Shown: positions 53,776-62,497, counted from the stretch's first letter. The stretch: DNA of 64,000 nt from Hyphomicrobiales bacterium (GCA_900470965.1 UCCS01000030.1:1-64000), one strand, 5' to 3'. Numbers and translations are program-made. Notes: generated by a model not told the origin, from the letters alone.

Positions 53776-54656
53776 ACCGGCCTCCCGCCCATGGCGCGGT
53801 CGACGATCTTCGCGACGAGGCCAACGATGGCGACAAGGATTGCGGCAAGGACCGAGCCGGCGACCAGTGCTGCCCAGATATCGATCGTCTGGCTGTAATA
53901 GGAGCCGGCAAGCAGCTTGGAGCCAATGCCGGCGACGGCGCCGGTCGGCAGTTCGCCGACGATAGCGCCAACGAGGCTTGCGGCGATTGCCACCTTCATC
54001 GAGGTGAAGAGGAAGGGGATGGAGGCAGGCACGCGCAGCTTCCAGAAGGTTTGTGCGGCCGTGGCATTGTAGGTGCGCATCAGATCGAGATGCATGACCT
54101 CGGGCGAGCGCAGCCCCTTCACCATGCCGACCGTGACCGGGAAGAAGGAGAGGTAGGTGGAGATCAGCGCCTTCGGGATGAGGCCGGTAATATTGATCGA
54201 GCCGAGCACGACGATGACCATCGGTGCGATTGCCAGGATCGGCACGGTTTGGGATGCGATGATCCACGGCATCAGGCTGCGATCGAGCGCCTTGATATGG
54301 ATGATGCCGACAGCGATCACGATGCCAAGCAGCGTACCGAGCGCAAAGCCGAGCGCGGTGGAAGAGAGGGTGACGCCTGCGTGGTAGACGAGGCTGCGAT
54401 TGCTGGAGAGCTTTCGCAGGAAGGTGTTTTCGAAGACGTTCTGCGCCACCTGATGCGGCGCCGGCAGGATGGGCTTCGGCTGGGAGAGTGCCCTGCCGAT
54501 GAATTCCGTCGTCGTCGAGGTGACGTTATTGCGCGCGTCCATATCGCGCTGGAACGGCGCGTTGAGGAAGACCGCGGCGACATACCAGACGGCGATCAGC
54601 ACCAGCAGGATCGTGAGGACGGGGATGATCTTGTCCTTGAGGGTGTCGGGTTTCAT
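53772..54656 (-). CDS. ABC transporter permease (pyrimidine importer), component 1
   Basis: A 294-residue permease with six or so membrane helices. The coupling loop is TYNATAAQTFWKLRVPASIP, followed by FLFTSMKVAIAASLVGAIVG. It starts with MKPDTLKDKIIPVLTILLV. It ends with ATGA overlap with the second permease, and begins 30 bases after the ATPase stop. The set of two dissimilar permeases is common in pyrimidine and thiamine-precursor importers. Confidence 0.9.
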   Translation of the reverse strand: MKPDTLKDKIIPVLTILLVLIAVWYVAAVFLNAPFQRDMDARNNVTSTTTEFIGRALSQPKPILPAPHQVAQNVFENTFLRKLSSNRSLVYHAGVTLSSTALGFALGTLLGIVIAVGIIHIKALDRSLMPWIIASQTVPILAIAPMVIVVLGSINITGLIPKALISTYLSFFPVTVGMVKGLRSPEVMHLDLMRTYNATAAQTFWKLRVPASIPFLFTSMKVAIAASLVGAIVGELPTGAVAGIGSKLLAGSYYSQTIDIWAALVAGSVLAAILVAIVGLVAKIVDRAMGGRPV

Positions 54657-54686
54657 GCGGCCTCCCTCGAAATTCCGCGTATGCGC

Positions 54687-55472
54687 TTACTCATAACTGT
54701 GCCCCGCCCTCAGCCCTTCGCGGACGCGGTGGGCGATTTCCAGGAATTCCGGTGTCTCGCGGATGTCGAGCGGTCGTTCCTTCGGCAGTGTCGAGTCGAT
54801 AATATCGGTCACGCGGCCCGGGCGTGGCGACATGACGACGATCTTGGTGGAGAGGTAGACGGCTTCCGGAATGGAATGGGTGACGAAGCAGATCGTCTTG
54901 TTGGTGCGCGACCACAGTTTCAGAAGCGCCGCATTCAGGTGATCGCGGACGATTTCATCGAGGGCGCCGAAGGGTTCGTCCATCAAGAGCAGATCGGCGT
55001 CGAAGGCGAGCGCGCGGGCGATCGAGGCACGCTGCTGCATGCCGCCTGAGAGCTGCCAGGGAAATTTTTTCTCGAAGCCGGAGAGTTCGACGAGGTCGAG
55101 CGCCCCATCAATGCGCTTCTTCTGTTCGGGTTTCGAATAACCCATGATCTCCAGCGGCAGGGCGATGTTCTTCTCGATTGTGCGCCACGGATAAAGTGCC
55201 GGAGCCTGGAAGACATAGCCATAGGCACGGGCCTTGCGGGCCTCATCCGGTGTCATGCCGTTGATGGCGATGTCGCCGGAGGTCTTGCGCTCGAGATCGG
55301 CGATGACGCGCAGGAAAGTCGTCTTGCCGCAGCCGGAAGGGCCGATGAAGGAGACAAACTCGCCCCTGCGGATATCGAGATTGACATCAGCAAGCGCGTG
55401 CACCGCGCCGTCATTCGTCTGGTAGCTGAGACAGAGATCCTTGGCGGATACGACGGAGGGTGCTTGCATCAA
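54687..55472 (-). CDS. ABC transporter ATPase (pyrimidine importer)
   Basis: ATPase of 261 residues belonging to the nitrate/sulfonate/taurine-type family. Walker A GPSGCGKTTFLR, signature LSGGMQQRASIARAL, Walker B LLLMDEPFGALDE and the switch His in VTHSIPEAVYLS are present. It is the first gene of the importer operon, divergent from the cupin gene, with about 90 bases between the two. Confidence 0.92.
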   Translation of the reverse strand: MMQAPSVVSAKDLCLSYQTNDGAVHALADVNLDIRRGEFVSFIGPSGCGKTTFLRVIADLERKTSGDIAINGMTPDEARKARAYGYVFQAPALYPWRTIEKNIALPLEIMGYSKPEQKKRIDGALDLVELSGFEKKFPWQLSGGMQQRASIARALAFDADLLLMDEPFGALDEIVRDHLNAALLKLWSRTNKTICFVTHSIPEAVYLSTKIVVMSPRPGRVTDIIDSTLPKERPLDIRETPEFLEIAHRVREGLRAGHSYE

Positions 55473-55563
55473 TAAACCAGTCTTGTTTTCGCCGCGCCGG
55501 CGCGATTTTCCATGATATCATTGCCGCCGGTCTTACCGACAGCACAGTCCTTGGAGGATGAGG

Positions 55564-55977
55564 ATGGACGCAAAATCAAAGCCCACCTGCCACATTGTTC
55601 GCCCCAACCACACCTATGACGGCAAGCAGGGGCTCAGCTATTTCGAGGGTATTGCGGCCGAGACCGTGGGCGCGAAGGGCATCTGCATGCATCTTCTGAC
55701 GATCCCGCCCGGCGTGCGCGCCAAGGCGCATCTGCATGAGGCGCATGAAACGGCGATCTACATGCTCTCCGGTGAGGCGCATACCTGGTATGGCGACAGA
55801 CTGGAGAACCATGTGATCGTGCGCGCCGGCGAACTTTTCTACATTCCGGCCGGTGTGCCGCATCTTCCGGCAAACCTCGGCGGCACGCCCTGCACGGCGA
55901 TCATTGCCCGCACCGATCCGAACGAGCAGGAAAGCGTGATCCTGCTGCCGGAGCTGGATGCGCTGGTGCCGGCGTGA
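55564..55977 (+). CDS. Cupin-domain protein
   Basis: A 137-residue single-cupin protein. Cupin motif 1 shows as AHLHEAHETAIYMLSGEAH, with the metal-ligand histidines and Glu, and motif 2 as AGELFYIPAGVPHLP. The ATG at 55564 is six bases after GGAGG; the one at 55558 is directly adjoining it. Cupins this size bind a metal and act as small isomerases, dioxygenases or sensors. It lies beside pyrimidine degradation genes but in the opposite direction to the importer; its role is not known. Confidence 0.85.
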   Translation: MDAKSKPTCHIVRPNHTYDGKQGLSYFEGIAAETVGAKGICMHLLTIPPGVRAKAHLHEAHETAIYMLSGEAHTWYGDRLENHVIVRAGELFYIPAGVPHLPANLGGTPCTAIIARTDPNEQESVILLPELDALVPA

Positions 55978-55979
55978 GG

Positions 55980-56348
55980 CTATTTGCATAGCGGCAGCGG
56001 CCCCCACTTGATTGCGGCATCAGCCACGAACCCGATCGTATAGCCTTTAGGCCCTGATGTGATCTTGACGGTGTCGTCGTTGCTGCTCTCTTCGCTCTCC
56101 GCCTGGCAAGTGACCGTGGCGGTGAAGTCCTTGCCTTCGGTCTTCAGGACTTTCTTGATTTCGCAGTAAGAGGCCGCCGTGGTGATACCCTCGGAAGTCA
56201 GCAGAAAGAAGTTGGTGCTTTCGCCGCTCTTGGCGTAGGCGCAGCCATCCTTGTTGCCGTAGCTGCCCTTGATGGGCAGCGTGTCGGCATTCGCCGCGGT
56301 GGAAAGCGCGGCCAGGGAAACGATCGTCAGAAGCAGATGGCCGCGCAT
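55980..56348 (-). CDS. Small secreted protein of unknown function
   Basis: A 122-residue protein with a clear signal peptide (HLLLTIVSLAALSTAANA, cleavage about residue 21). The mature part has four cysteines (in GNKDGCAYAKS, ASYCEIKKV, TVTCQAESE and LPLCK) that could make two disulfides. I do not recognise the family. It lies five bases after dihydropyrimidinase on the same strand and only two bases from the convergent cupin stop, so it may be translated from the same message. Confidence 0.7.
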   Translation of the reverse strand: MRGHLLLTIVSLAALSTAANADTLPIKGSYGNKDGCAYAKSGESTNFFLLTSEGITTAASYCEIKKVLKTEGKDFTATVTCQAESEESSNDDTVKITSGPKGYTIGFVADAAIKWGPLPLCK

Positions 56349-56353
56349 GTGTG

Positions 56354-57808
56354 TCACACCCCGCTCGCCGGGATGCCCGTGCGTTCGACCTTGCGGGGAG
56401 CGGTGATCTCCTTCCAGGTCGACAGCGCCTTGCTGACGGCGGTGACCGGCTCGCGCTTGACGAATTCGCCATGGCCGGAGCGGGTTTTGACAGTCCCTTC
56501 CTCGATCGCCACGACGCCACGTGTCAGGGTATAGCGCGGCAGGCCGGTGACTTCCTTGCCTTCGAAGACGTTGTAATCGATCGCCGACTCCTGGCTCTTC
56601 GACGTAATGGTCTTGGAGCGCTTCGGATCCCAGACGACGAGATCGGCATCGGCGCCGACGAGGATCGCGCCCTTCTTCGGGTAGATGTTGAGGATCTTGG
56701 CAATGTTGGTCGAGGTGACGGCGACGAATTCGTTCATCGTCAGGCGACCCGTATTGACGCCATAGGTCCAGAGCATCGGCATGCGGTCTTCGAGGCCGCC
56801 GGTGCCGTTCGGGATCTTGGTGAAATCGCCAACGCCGAATCGCTTCTGCGCCGTGGTGAAGGCGCAATGGTCGGTCGCCACGACCTGCAGCGAACCGGAG
56901 GCAAGGCCGGCCCAGAGGCTGTCCTGATGCTGCTTGTTGCGGAAGGGCGGGGACATGACGCGGCGGGCGGCATGATCCCAATCCTTGTCGAAATATTCTG
57001 ACTCGTCGAGGGTCAGGTGCTGGATCAGCGGCTCGCCATAGGCGCGGATGCCCTTCTGACGGGCGCGGCGGATCGCTTCATGCGCCTGTTCGCAAGAGGT
57101 GTGGACGATATAGACAGGGCAGCCGGCCATGTCGGCGATCATGATGGCGCGGTTGGTTGCCTCGCCCTCGACTTCGGCCGGGCGCGAATAGGCATGCGCC
57201 TCGGGGCCGTTATTGCCTTCGGACAGCAGCTTGGCGGAAAGGGAGGCGACGACATCGCCGTTTTCGGCATGGACGAGCGGCAGAGCGCCAAGCTCGGCGC
57301 AACGCTGGAAGGAAGCGAACATCTCGTCGTCATTCACCATCAGCGCGCCCTTATAGGCCATGAAGTGCTTGAAGGTGTTGATGCCCTTGTCCTCAACGAT
57401 CGTCTTCATTTCGTTGAAGACCTGCTCGCCCCACCAGGTGATTGCCATGTGGAAGGAATAGTCGCAATTGGCACGGGTCGACTTGTTGTCCCACATGGTC
57501 AGCGCCTCGAGCAGCGACTGGCCGGGCGAGGGAAGGGCGAAATCGACGACCATGGTCGTGCCGCCGGAAAGGGCAGCGCGCGTGCCGCTCTCGAAATCGT
57601 CGGAGGAATAGGTGCCCATGAAGGGCATTTCCAGATGGGTATGCGGATCGATGCCGCCGGGCATGATGTAGCAGCCTGTCGCGTCGAGCGTTTCGGTGCC
57701 CGAAAGGTTCTGCCCAATCTCGACGATCTTGCCGCCGTCGATCTTGACGTCAGCCTTATAGGTGAGGTCGGCGGTGACGATGGTGCCGTTCTTGATGACT
57801 GTGCTCAT
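56354..57808 (-). CDS. hydA: Dihydropyrimidinase (D-hydantoinase)
   Basis: Second enzyme of reductive pyrimidine degradation: opens 5,6-dihydrouracil or dihydrothymine to N-carbamoyl-beta-amino acids. The binuclear zinc ligands are all present: H56 and H58 (DPHTHLEM), the carbamylated K153 (HFMAYKGA), H180 (LVHAENGD), H236 (YIVHTSCE) and D313 (VATDHCAF). 484 residues is the normal length. In the PydB class as well as HydA, so the gene could be called pydB. It lies downstream of the amidase and small gene in the same direction, and upstream of the small secreted protein. Confidence 0.94.
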   Translation of the reverse strand: MSTVIKNGTIVTADLTYKADVKIDGGKIVEIGQNLSGTETLDATGCYIMPGGIDPHTHLEMPFMGTYSSDDFESGTRAALSGGTTMVVDFALPSPGQSLLEALTMWDNKSTRANCDYSFHMAITWWGEQVFNEMKTIVEDKGINTFKHFMAYKGALMVNDDEMFASFQRCAELGALPLVHAENGDVVASLSAKLLSEGNNGPEAHAYSRPAEVEGEATNRAIMIADMAGCPVYIVHTSCEQAHEAIRRARQKGIRAYGEPLIQHLTLDESEYFDKDWDHAARRVMSPPFRNKQHQDSLWAGLASGSLQVVATDHCAFTTAQKRFGVGDFTKIPNGTGGLEDRMPMLWTYGVNTGRLTMNEFVAVTSTNIAKILNIYPKKGAILVGADADLVVWDPKRSKTITSKSQESAIDYNVFEGKEVTGLPRYTLTRGVVAIEEGTVKTRSGHGEFVKREPVTAVSKALSTWKEITAPRKVERTGIPASGV

Positions 57809-57897
57809 TCTCCGAACTCCCTGTCGCTGCGCGGTGCCTGCGCAAGCTGGTTATCCAATGACTGGCGGTAGCGGATGCAGCCGCGCATAAATTGAGG

Positions 57898-58086
57898 TCA
57901 ATCGGGCACGATCTGACCGCCGGTCGGCGTATCAGGCAGAAGCGTCCACAGATCGGGATGATGCCAACAGAGTTCATGGCCAGACGTATCGCGGTGAATG
58001 CGGATCGCGTGGCGCATGGCTCGTGCCGCCGATAACAGATCAGCGTGGCTCATGCTGTCCAGATCTGCGTCCGGATCCGTGATCAC
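57898..58086 (-). CDS. Small unknown protein coupled to the amidase gene
   Basis: A 62-residue frame starting with a GTG at 58086 that overlaps the amidase stop codon by three bases, so translation is coupled. The sequence MSHADLLSAARAMRHAIRIH followed by DTSGHELCWHHPDLWTLLPD resembles a short protein type seen in many proteobacteria (with a helical start and a Cys-Trp-His-His box), of unknown role. It ends 89 bases before hydA. Confidence 0.65.
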   Translation of the reverse strand: MITDPDADLDSMSHADLLSAARAMRHAIRIHRDTSGHELCWHHPDLWTLLPDTPTGGQIVPD

Positions 58087-59336
58087 GACACTATCTCCGC
58101 CGTCTCGACCACCGCATGGAACAGCACATCGGCGCCCGCCGTTGCCCATTCCTTGGAAATGTCTTCCGCTTCGTTGTGCGAGAGACCACCGACGCAGGGG
58201 CACATGACCATGGTGGCAGGGGCGACCTTGGCGGCCCAGCAGGCGTCATGGCCGGCGCCGGAGATGATGTTCATGTGGCTGTAGCCGAGGCGGTCGGCGG
58301 CGGAGCGGACCGAGGTGACGAGTTTCTCGTCGAAGGTGACGGGCTCGAAATGGCCGATCGCCTCGATGGAACAGCCCACTCCCAACGCGTCGCAGATCTT
58401 GGGCGTTTCGGCCTCGATCTTTGCCCGCATGCGGTCGAGCTTGGCCTTGTCGGGCGAGCGGATGTCGACGGTGAAGACGACCTTGCCCGGCAGCACGTTG
58501 CGGGAATTCGGCGAGAAGAAGACCTGGCCGACGCCGCCAACGGCGCCTGGCTGTTCGTCCATGGCGACACCCTGGACCATTTCCAGAATGCGCGACATCG
58601 CAAGGCCGGCATTGACGCGCATGTTCATCGGAGTTGAGCCGGTATGGGCTTCCTTGCCGGTCAGCGTGAATTCCAGCCACCACAGGCCCTGACAGTGGGT
58701 AACGACGCCGATCTGCTTGTTTTCGGCTTCGAGGATCGGGCCCTGCTCGATGTGATATTCGAAATAGGCGTGCATCTTGCGGGCGCCGACTTCCTCGTCG
58801 CCGACCCAGCCGATGCGCTTCAGCTCGTCACCGAAGAGATTGCCTTCGGGATCCTTGCGATTGTAGGCGAAGTCCAGGCTGTGCGCGCCGGCGAAGACGC
58901 CGGAGGCCAGCATGGCAGGCGCGAAGCGGGCGCCTTCCTCGTTCGTCCAGTTGGTGACGACAATGGGGTGCTTGGTCTTGATGCCGAGGTCGTTCATGGT
59001 TCTGACGACTTCGAGGGCGCCGAGCACGCCGAGCACGCCGTCATATTTGCCGCCGGTCGGCTGGGTATCGAGATGCGAGCCGACATAGACGGGAAGGGCG
59101 TTCGGATCGGTGCCGGGGCGGGTCGCGAACATCGTGCCCATCTTGTCGACGCCGAGCGTCATGCCGGCGTCTTCGCACCATGTCTTGAAGAGGTTGCGGC
59201 CCTCGGCGTCGGAATCCGTCAGCGTCTGGCGGTTGTTGCCGCCGGCAATTCCCGGGCCGATCGTCGCCATGTCCATGAGACTGTCCCAGAGACGGTCCCC
59301 ATTGACGCGCATGTTTTCGCCTGGCGCTGCCACCAT
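58083..59336 (-). CDS. Zinc-dependent amidohydrolase (beta-ureidopropionase / N-carbamoyl amidase class)
   Basis: M20-type hydrolase of the HyuC/allantoate amidohydrolase/PydC class. Next to dihydropyrimidinase it most likely hydrolyses N-carbamoyl-beta-alanine to beta-alanine, CO2 and ammonia. Metal ligands: H88 and D99 (VGSHLDTQPTGGKYDG), E133/E134 (NWTNEEGARFAP), a His of GLSHNEAEDI and one in FEYHIEQGP. 417 residues is usual. The start at 59336 has AGGA eight bases upstream; the frame opens back to 59369. A RutR-like operator is 52 bases upstream. It is the first gene of the catabolic operon; allantoate amidohydrolase activity cannot be excluded. Confidence 0.88.
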   Translation of the reverse strand: MVAAPGENMRVNGDRLWDSLMDMATIGPGIAGGNNRQTLTDSDAEGRNLFKTWCEDAGMTLGVDKMGTMFATRPGTDPNALPVYVGSHLDTQPTGGKYDGVLGVLGALEVVRTMNDLGIKTKHPIVVTNWTNEEGARFAPAMLASGVFAGAHSLDFAYNRKDPEGNLFGDELKRIGWVGDEEVGARKMHAYFEYHIEQGPILEAENKQIGVVTHCQGLWWLEFTLTGKEAHTGSTPMNMRVNAGLAMSRILEMVQGVAMDEQPGAVGGVGQVFFSPNSRNVLPGKVVFTVDIRSPDKAKLDRMRAKIEAETPKICDALGVGCSIEAIGHFEPVTFDEKLVTSVRSAADRLGYSHMNIISGAGHDACWAAKVAPATMVMCPCVGGLSHNEAEDISKEWATAGADVLFHAVVETAEIVS

Positions 59337-59387
59337 ACTGAAAGTCCTCACCTGTTTTGCGGCAGTCATGCAATGTACATGCCCGCC

Positions 59388-59403
59388 TTGTTCCCGTGGT
59401 CAA
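59388..59403. promoter_or_regulatory. RutR-like operator 1
   Basis: TTGTTCCCGTGGTCAA matches the E. coli RutR consensus TTGACCAnnTGGTCAA at 11 of 14 fixed positions, with a perfect right half. It is 52 bases before the amidase start. Confidence 0.5.
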
Positions 59404-59477
59404 ATTCCGCTGCCGCTTCTTGTTCTGTCAGCGCCGGAAAATCGCCAGTTGCCTTTGTTTTTTATCTGGCGGATAAT

Positions 59478-59493
59478 TTGACCGATTGGTAAA
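59478..59493. promoter_or_regulatory. RutR-like operator 2
   Basis: TTGACCGATTGGTAAA matches TTGACCAnnTGGTCAA at 12 of 14 fixed positions. It lies midway between the divergent amidase and rutR-type genes. Confidence 0.65.
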
Positions 59494-59636
59494 CATTACA
59501 ACTTCCATCGCTGCGCTCAAGACGAAAATCACGAAAAATATAGACAAAAATGCAGGCAGTTGCCTGATAAAGCGGCAGGAGGGGCCGTTCTTCAAATCTT
59601 GAGCGAAGGAGTTGAATTTCAAGGGGAAAAGAGCGA

Positions 59637-60287
59637 ATGGCCATACCGAGAGCGGCGAAGACACTTCGGCGGACACGCATCCAGGAGGAGAAGGAAGAGC
59701 AGATCCTGGAAGCGGCTCTGGATGTGTTTTCGGTCAGCGGCTTCCGCGGCTCGACCATCGACCAGATCGCCGAGGTGGCCGGCATGTCGAAGCCGAACCT
59801 GCTCTATTATTTCCGCACCAAGGAAGCCATGCACCGGGCGCTGATCGACCGGGTGCTCTATAACTGGCTGGAGCCTCTGAGGGCCTTCGATGCGGAAGGC
59901 GATCCGGAAGCGGAGATCCGCAGCTATATCCGCCGCAAGCTGGAGATGGCGCGCGATTTCCCCCGCGAGAGCCGGCTATTCGCCAACGAGATGTTGCAAG
60001 GCGCGCCGCACGTCCTCGACATGCTGAAAGGACCGCTGAAAGAGCTGGTCGACGAAAAGGCGGCCGTGATCCGCACCTGGATCAAAAGCGGCAAGATCGC
60101 CCGCTGCGACCCCTATCACCTCATCTTCTCGATCTGGTCAACGACGCAGCACTATGCCGATTTCGACGTGCAGGTTCGCGCCGTGCTTGGCGAAGAGCAT
60201 TCCGGCGACGGGCGCTTCGAGGACGCGGCGCGCTTCCTGGAGCAGCTTTTCATCGGCGGGTTGCGGCCGGATGGGTCGGGCGCCTGA
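59637..60287 (+). CDS. rutR: RutR-like TetR-family regulator of pyrimidine catabolism
   Basis: A 216-residue TetR-type regulator. The helix-turn-helix is STIDQIAEVAGMSKPNLLYY, and the ligand domain contains sequence shared with E. coli RutR, such as SRLFANEMLQGAPHVLD and STTQHYADFDVQVRAV. RutR binds uracil or thymine and then leaves its operator, so it would derepress the pyrimidine genes here. It is divergent from the amidase gene, with two RutR-like sites between. Its ATG at 59637 follows GGGGAAAAGAG. No rut (pyrimidine monooxygenase) genes are in the window. Confidence 0.88.
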   Translation: MAIPRAAKTLRRTRIQEEKEEQILEAALDVFSVSGFRGSTIDQIAEVAGMSKPNLLYYFRTKEAMHRALIDRVLYNWLEPLRAFDAEGDPEAEIRSYIRRKLEMARDFPRESRLFANEMLQGAPHVLDMLKGPLKELVDEKAAVIRTWIKSGKIARCDPYHLIFSIWSTTQHYADFDVQVRAVLGEEHSGDGRFEDAARFLEQLFIGGLRPDGSGA

Positions 60288-60304
60288 TGCGTCGCTTCAA
60301 AGAG

Positions 60305-60347
60305 TTAGAGCGTCCTTTGTGCGTCCGAATGGACGCACGGCGCTCTA
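60305..60347. repeat. Nested palindromic intergenic element
   Basis: Outer arms TAGAGCG (60306-60312) and CGCTCTA (60341-60347) enclose a perfect inner inverted repeat GTGCGTCC (60319-60326) and GGACGCAC (60331-60338). I remember similar elements between genes in Rhizobium. It may also act as a terminator hairpin for rutR. Confidence 0.7.
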
Positions 60348-60429
60348 GGTCCTGCCCGGACGTGCCAAGCGGGCAAGAATGTCCGTTACCCTCCTCGGTC
60401 GGGCGCGCTTCTCATCCGGTTTCTTCCGT

Positions 60430-61329
60430 CTAGCCCATCATTGCCGGAAGCCGGGCGGCGAGCGTGTCGATCGCCAGTCTGACCTTCGGCACCATGACCG
60501 GCGAGCGCAGCCAGATAGCGTGAGCATCGAAGATATTGGCTTCCTCGTGTTTCAGGACTTGGACGAGACGGCCTGCAGCAACGTTCTCGCGTACCAGCCA
60601 GCAAGGCAGCCAGGCAAGGCCGCGGCCGGCAAGCGCTGCGTCCGAGATCGCCGCGAGGTCATCGAGCCGCAGCCGCGAGCGTGGCAGGACCTGCCGCCAT
60701 GGATCATTTGGCGCGGGGAAGATCCAGCTCCTTTCATAGTCGCCTCGTCTGTAGACGATGCCTTGATGCTGCGGAATATCCGCGATCGTCTGCGGTACGC
60801 CGTGCCTTTCGAGATAGGCGGGAGATGCACAGACGGTCATCCGCTGACGAGCGACGGCGCGGGCCATCAGGTCGGGATGGTCTTTCAGTTGCCCGTTGCG
60901 GATGGCAAGATCGAAACCATCCTCCAGGAGGTCGACGATACGATCGTTGAACGAGAGATCGAGTTCGAGTTCGGGATGCTCATCGAGCAGATTTTCCAGG
61001 ATTGGTGCGATGCAGAGGCGACCGAAGAGCACGGGCATGGAGATACGCAGCCGGCCACGCACGCTATGCCGGCCTGACTCCAGCATGGCCTCGCCGAGGC
61101 GGATTTCTTCGACCGCACGCAAGCAGCGCTCGTAGAAAAAGCGACCTTCCTCAGTCAGGCTTTGCATGCGCGTGGTGCGGTTGAAGAGGCGTACGCCGAG
61201 GCGCTGCTCCAGCCGCGCGATGGTCTTGCCGACGGCGGAACGCGTCAGATGCAGCCGCACGGCGGCGGCCGAAAAACCGCCTGCCTCAACAGTCTCGACA
61301 AAGATCGAGATGCCTTTCAGTTGCTCCAT
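60430..61329 (-). CDS. LysR-family transcriptional regulator
   Basis: A 299-residue LysR-type regulator. The helix-turn-helix is in FVETVEAGGFSAAAVRLHLT and SAVGKTIARLEQRLGVRLFN, followed by the usual two-lobed ligand-binding domain with FDLAIRNGQLKDHPDLMAR and PAYLERHG. It is divergent from the dehydrogenase gene with 102 bases between, a typical LysR arrangement in which the regulator controls the divergent gene and itself. The ligand is unknown. Confidence 0.9.
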   Translation of the reverse strand: MEQLKGISIFVETVEAGGFSAAAVRLHLTRSAVGKTIARLEQRLGVRLFNRTTRMQSLTEEGRFFYERCLRAVEEIRLGEAMLESGRHSVRGRLRISMPVLFGRLCIAPILENLLDEHPELELDLSFNDRIVDLLEDGFDLAIRNGQLKDHPDLMARAVARQRMTVCASPAYLERHGVPQTIADIPQHQGIVYRRGDYERSWIFPAPNDPWRQVLPRSRLRLDDLAAISDAALAGRGLAWLPCWLVRENVAAGRLVQVLKHEEANIFDAHAIWLRSPVMVPKVRLAIDTLAARLPAMMG

Positions 61330-61431
61330 ATTGTTTCCTCAGTGGAACCAGTCTGGCGAATTAATATCACAACTGGTGCAGAATTTTCAACGATATGGTC
61401 TCGCTCCCTACAATGAACAAGGAGCGAGACG

Positions 61432-62454
61432 ATGCAGACGACACGGCAATGGCAGGTCGACAGGGTCGGTCCGGACCAGAAACTGACGATCGGCGAAGGC
61501 AGGCTGGAGCCGGTTTCCAGCAACAAGGTGCTGGTGCGGACACAGGCGGTTTCGCTGAATTTTCGCGACAGGCTGGTGATGGAAAACGGCATGGGATTGC
61601 CACTGCAATTTCCCTTCGTGCCGGCCTCCGACATGGCGGGTGTCGTGGAAGCGGTCGGTCCCGAGGTCACCCGTTTCAAACCGGGCGACCGGGTTATCTC
61701 GACCTTCTCGCCCGACTGGATCGATAGTCGCAGCCTGGGCGATGCGCGCACGCCGCCTTACAAGACGCGCGGCGGCTTCTATCCCGGCGTTCTCTCGGAT
61801 TATACCGTCCTGTCCGAGGAGTGGTATGCGCATTCACCGAAGACGCTCGATCCGGCCGAAGCAAGCACCTTGCCCTGCGCCGGACTGACCGCCTGGTTCG
61901 CGCTGATCGAATGCGGCAGATTGAAAGCAGGCGACAAGGTGCTGGTGCAAGGTACAGGCGGCGTGGCGCTCTTCGGCCTGCAGATCGCCAAGGCCCATGG
62001 CGCGGAGGTCTTCATCACCTCAGGCAGTGTAGATAAGCTGGAGCGCGCCGCCGCCCTGGGTGCCGATCATGCGATCAATCGCAATGAAAGAGATTGGGTG
62101 GAGCAGCTCTATTTGCTAACTGGCGATTATGGCGTCGACCATGTGTTGGAAATTGTCGGCGGTGCCCATCTCGGTCAGGCCCTGAAGGCTGTGGCGGTCA
62201 ATGGCCGAATCTCCGTCATTGGGGTTCTCGACGGTTTCGAAGTGTCCGGCCCGGCCGGTCCTCTGCTGCTCAAGGCGCCCGTCGTACAAGGCATTGCCGT
62301 CGGCCATCGGCGCGCGCTGGAGGATCTGGTGCGGGCGGTCGATCAGACGGTGCTGAAACCCGTGATCGACAAGCGCTATGCCTTCGAGGAATTCCCCGCG
62401 GCGCTCGAGCATCTCTATCGCGGGCCATTCGGCAAAGTCGTGGTCGAGTTCTGA
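61432..62454 (+). CDS. NAD(P)-dependent alcohol dehydrogenase / quinone oxidoreductase
   Basis: Medium-chain dehydrogenase/reductase of 340 residues. The N-terminal catalytic domain has VVEAVGPEVTRFKPGDRV and the Rossmann loop is VQGTGGVALFGLQIAKAHGA. The structural-zinc cysteines of classical alcohol dehydrogenases are absent, but a Cys in STLPCAGLTAWFAL is in the usual place, so it may be zinc-free and act on quinones or enoyl compounds. AAGGAG is seven bases before the ATG. It is probably controlled by the divergent LysR regulator. Confidence 0.85.
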   Translation: MQTTRQWQVDRVGPDQKLTIGEGRLEPVSSNKVLVRTQAVSLNFRDRLVMENGMGLPLQFPFVPASDMAGVVEAVGPEVTRFKPGDRVISTFSPDWIDSRSLGDARTPPYKTRGGFYPGVLSDYTVLSEEWYAHSPKTLDPAEASTLPCAGLTAWFALIECGRLKAGDKVLVQGTGGVALFGLQIAKAHGAEVFITSGSVDKLERAAALGADHAINRNERDWVEQLYLLTGDYGVDHVLEIVGGAHLGQALKAVAVNGRISVIGVLDGFEVSGPAGPLLLKAPVVQGIAVGHRRALEDLVRAVDQTVLKPVIDKRYAFEEFPAALEHLYRGPFGKVVVEF

Positions 62455-62465
62455 GTGAAAGACTT

Positions 62466-62490
62466 CCCTTCTCCCTTCTAGGGAGAAGGG
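62466..62490. terminator. Hairpin between dehydrogenase and rhodanese genes
   Basis: CCCTTCTCCC and GGGAGAAGGG pair with a five-base loop. It lacks a T tract on either side, but its place between convergent stops suggests a terminator. Confidence 0.55.
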
Positions 62491-62497
62491 GTTCGGA

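Noticed and set aside
53715..55049. A 444-codon frame opposite the pyrimidine importer permease and ATPase genes.
   Set aside because: Antisense to clear ABC transporter genes and without a domain or start signal.
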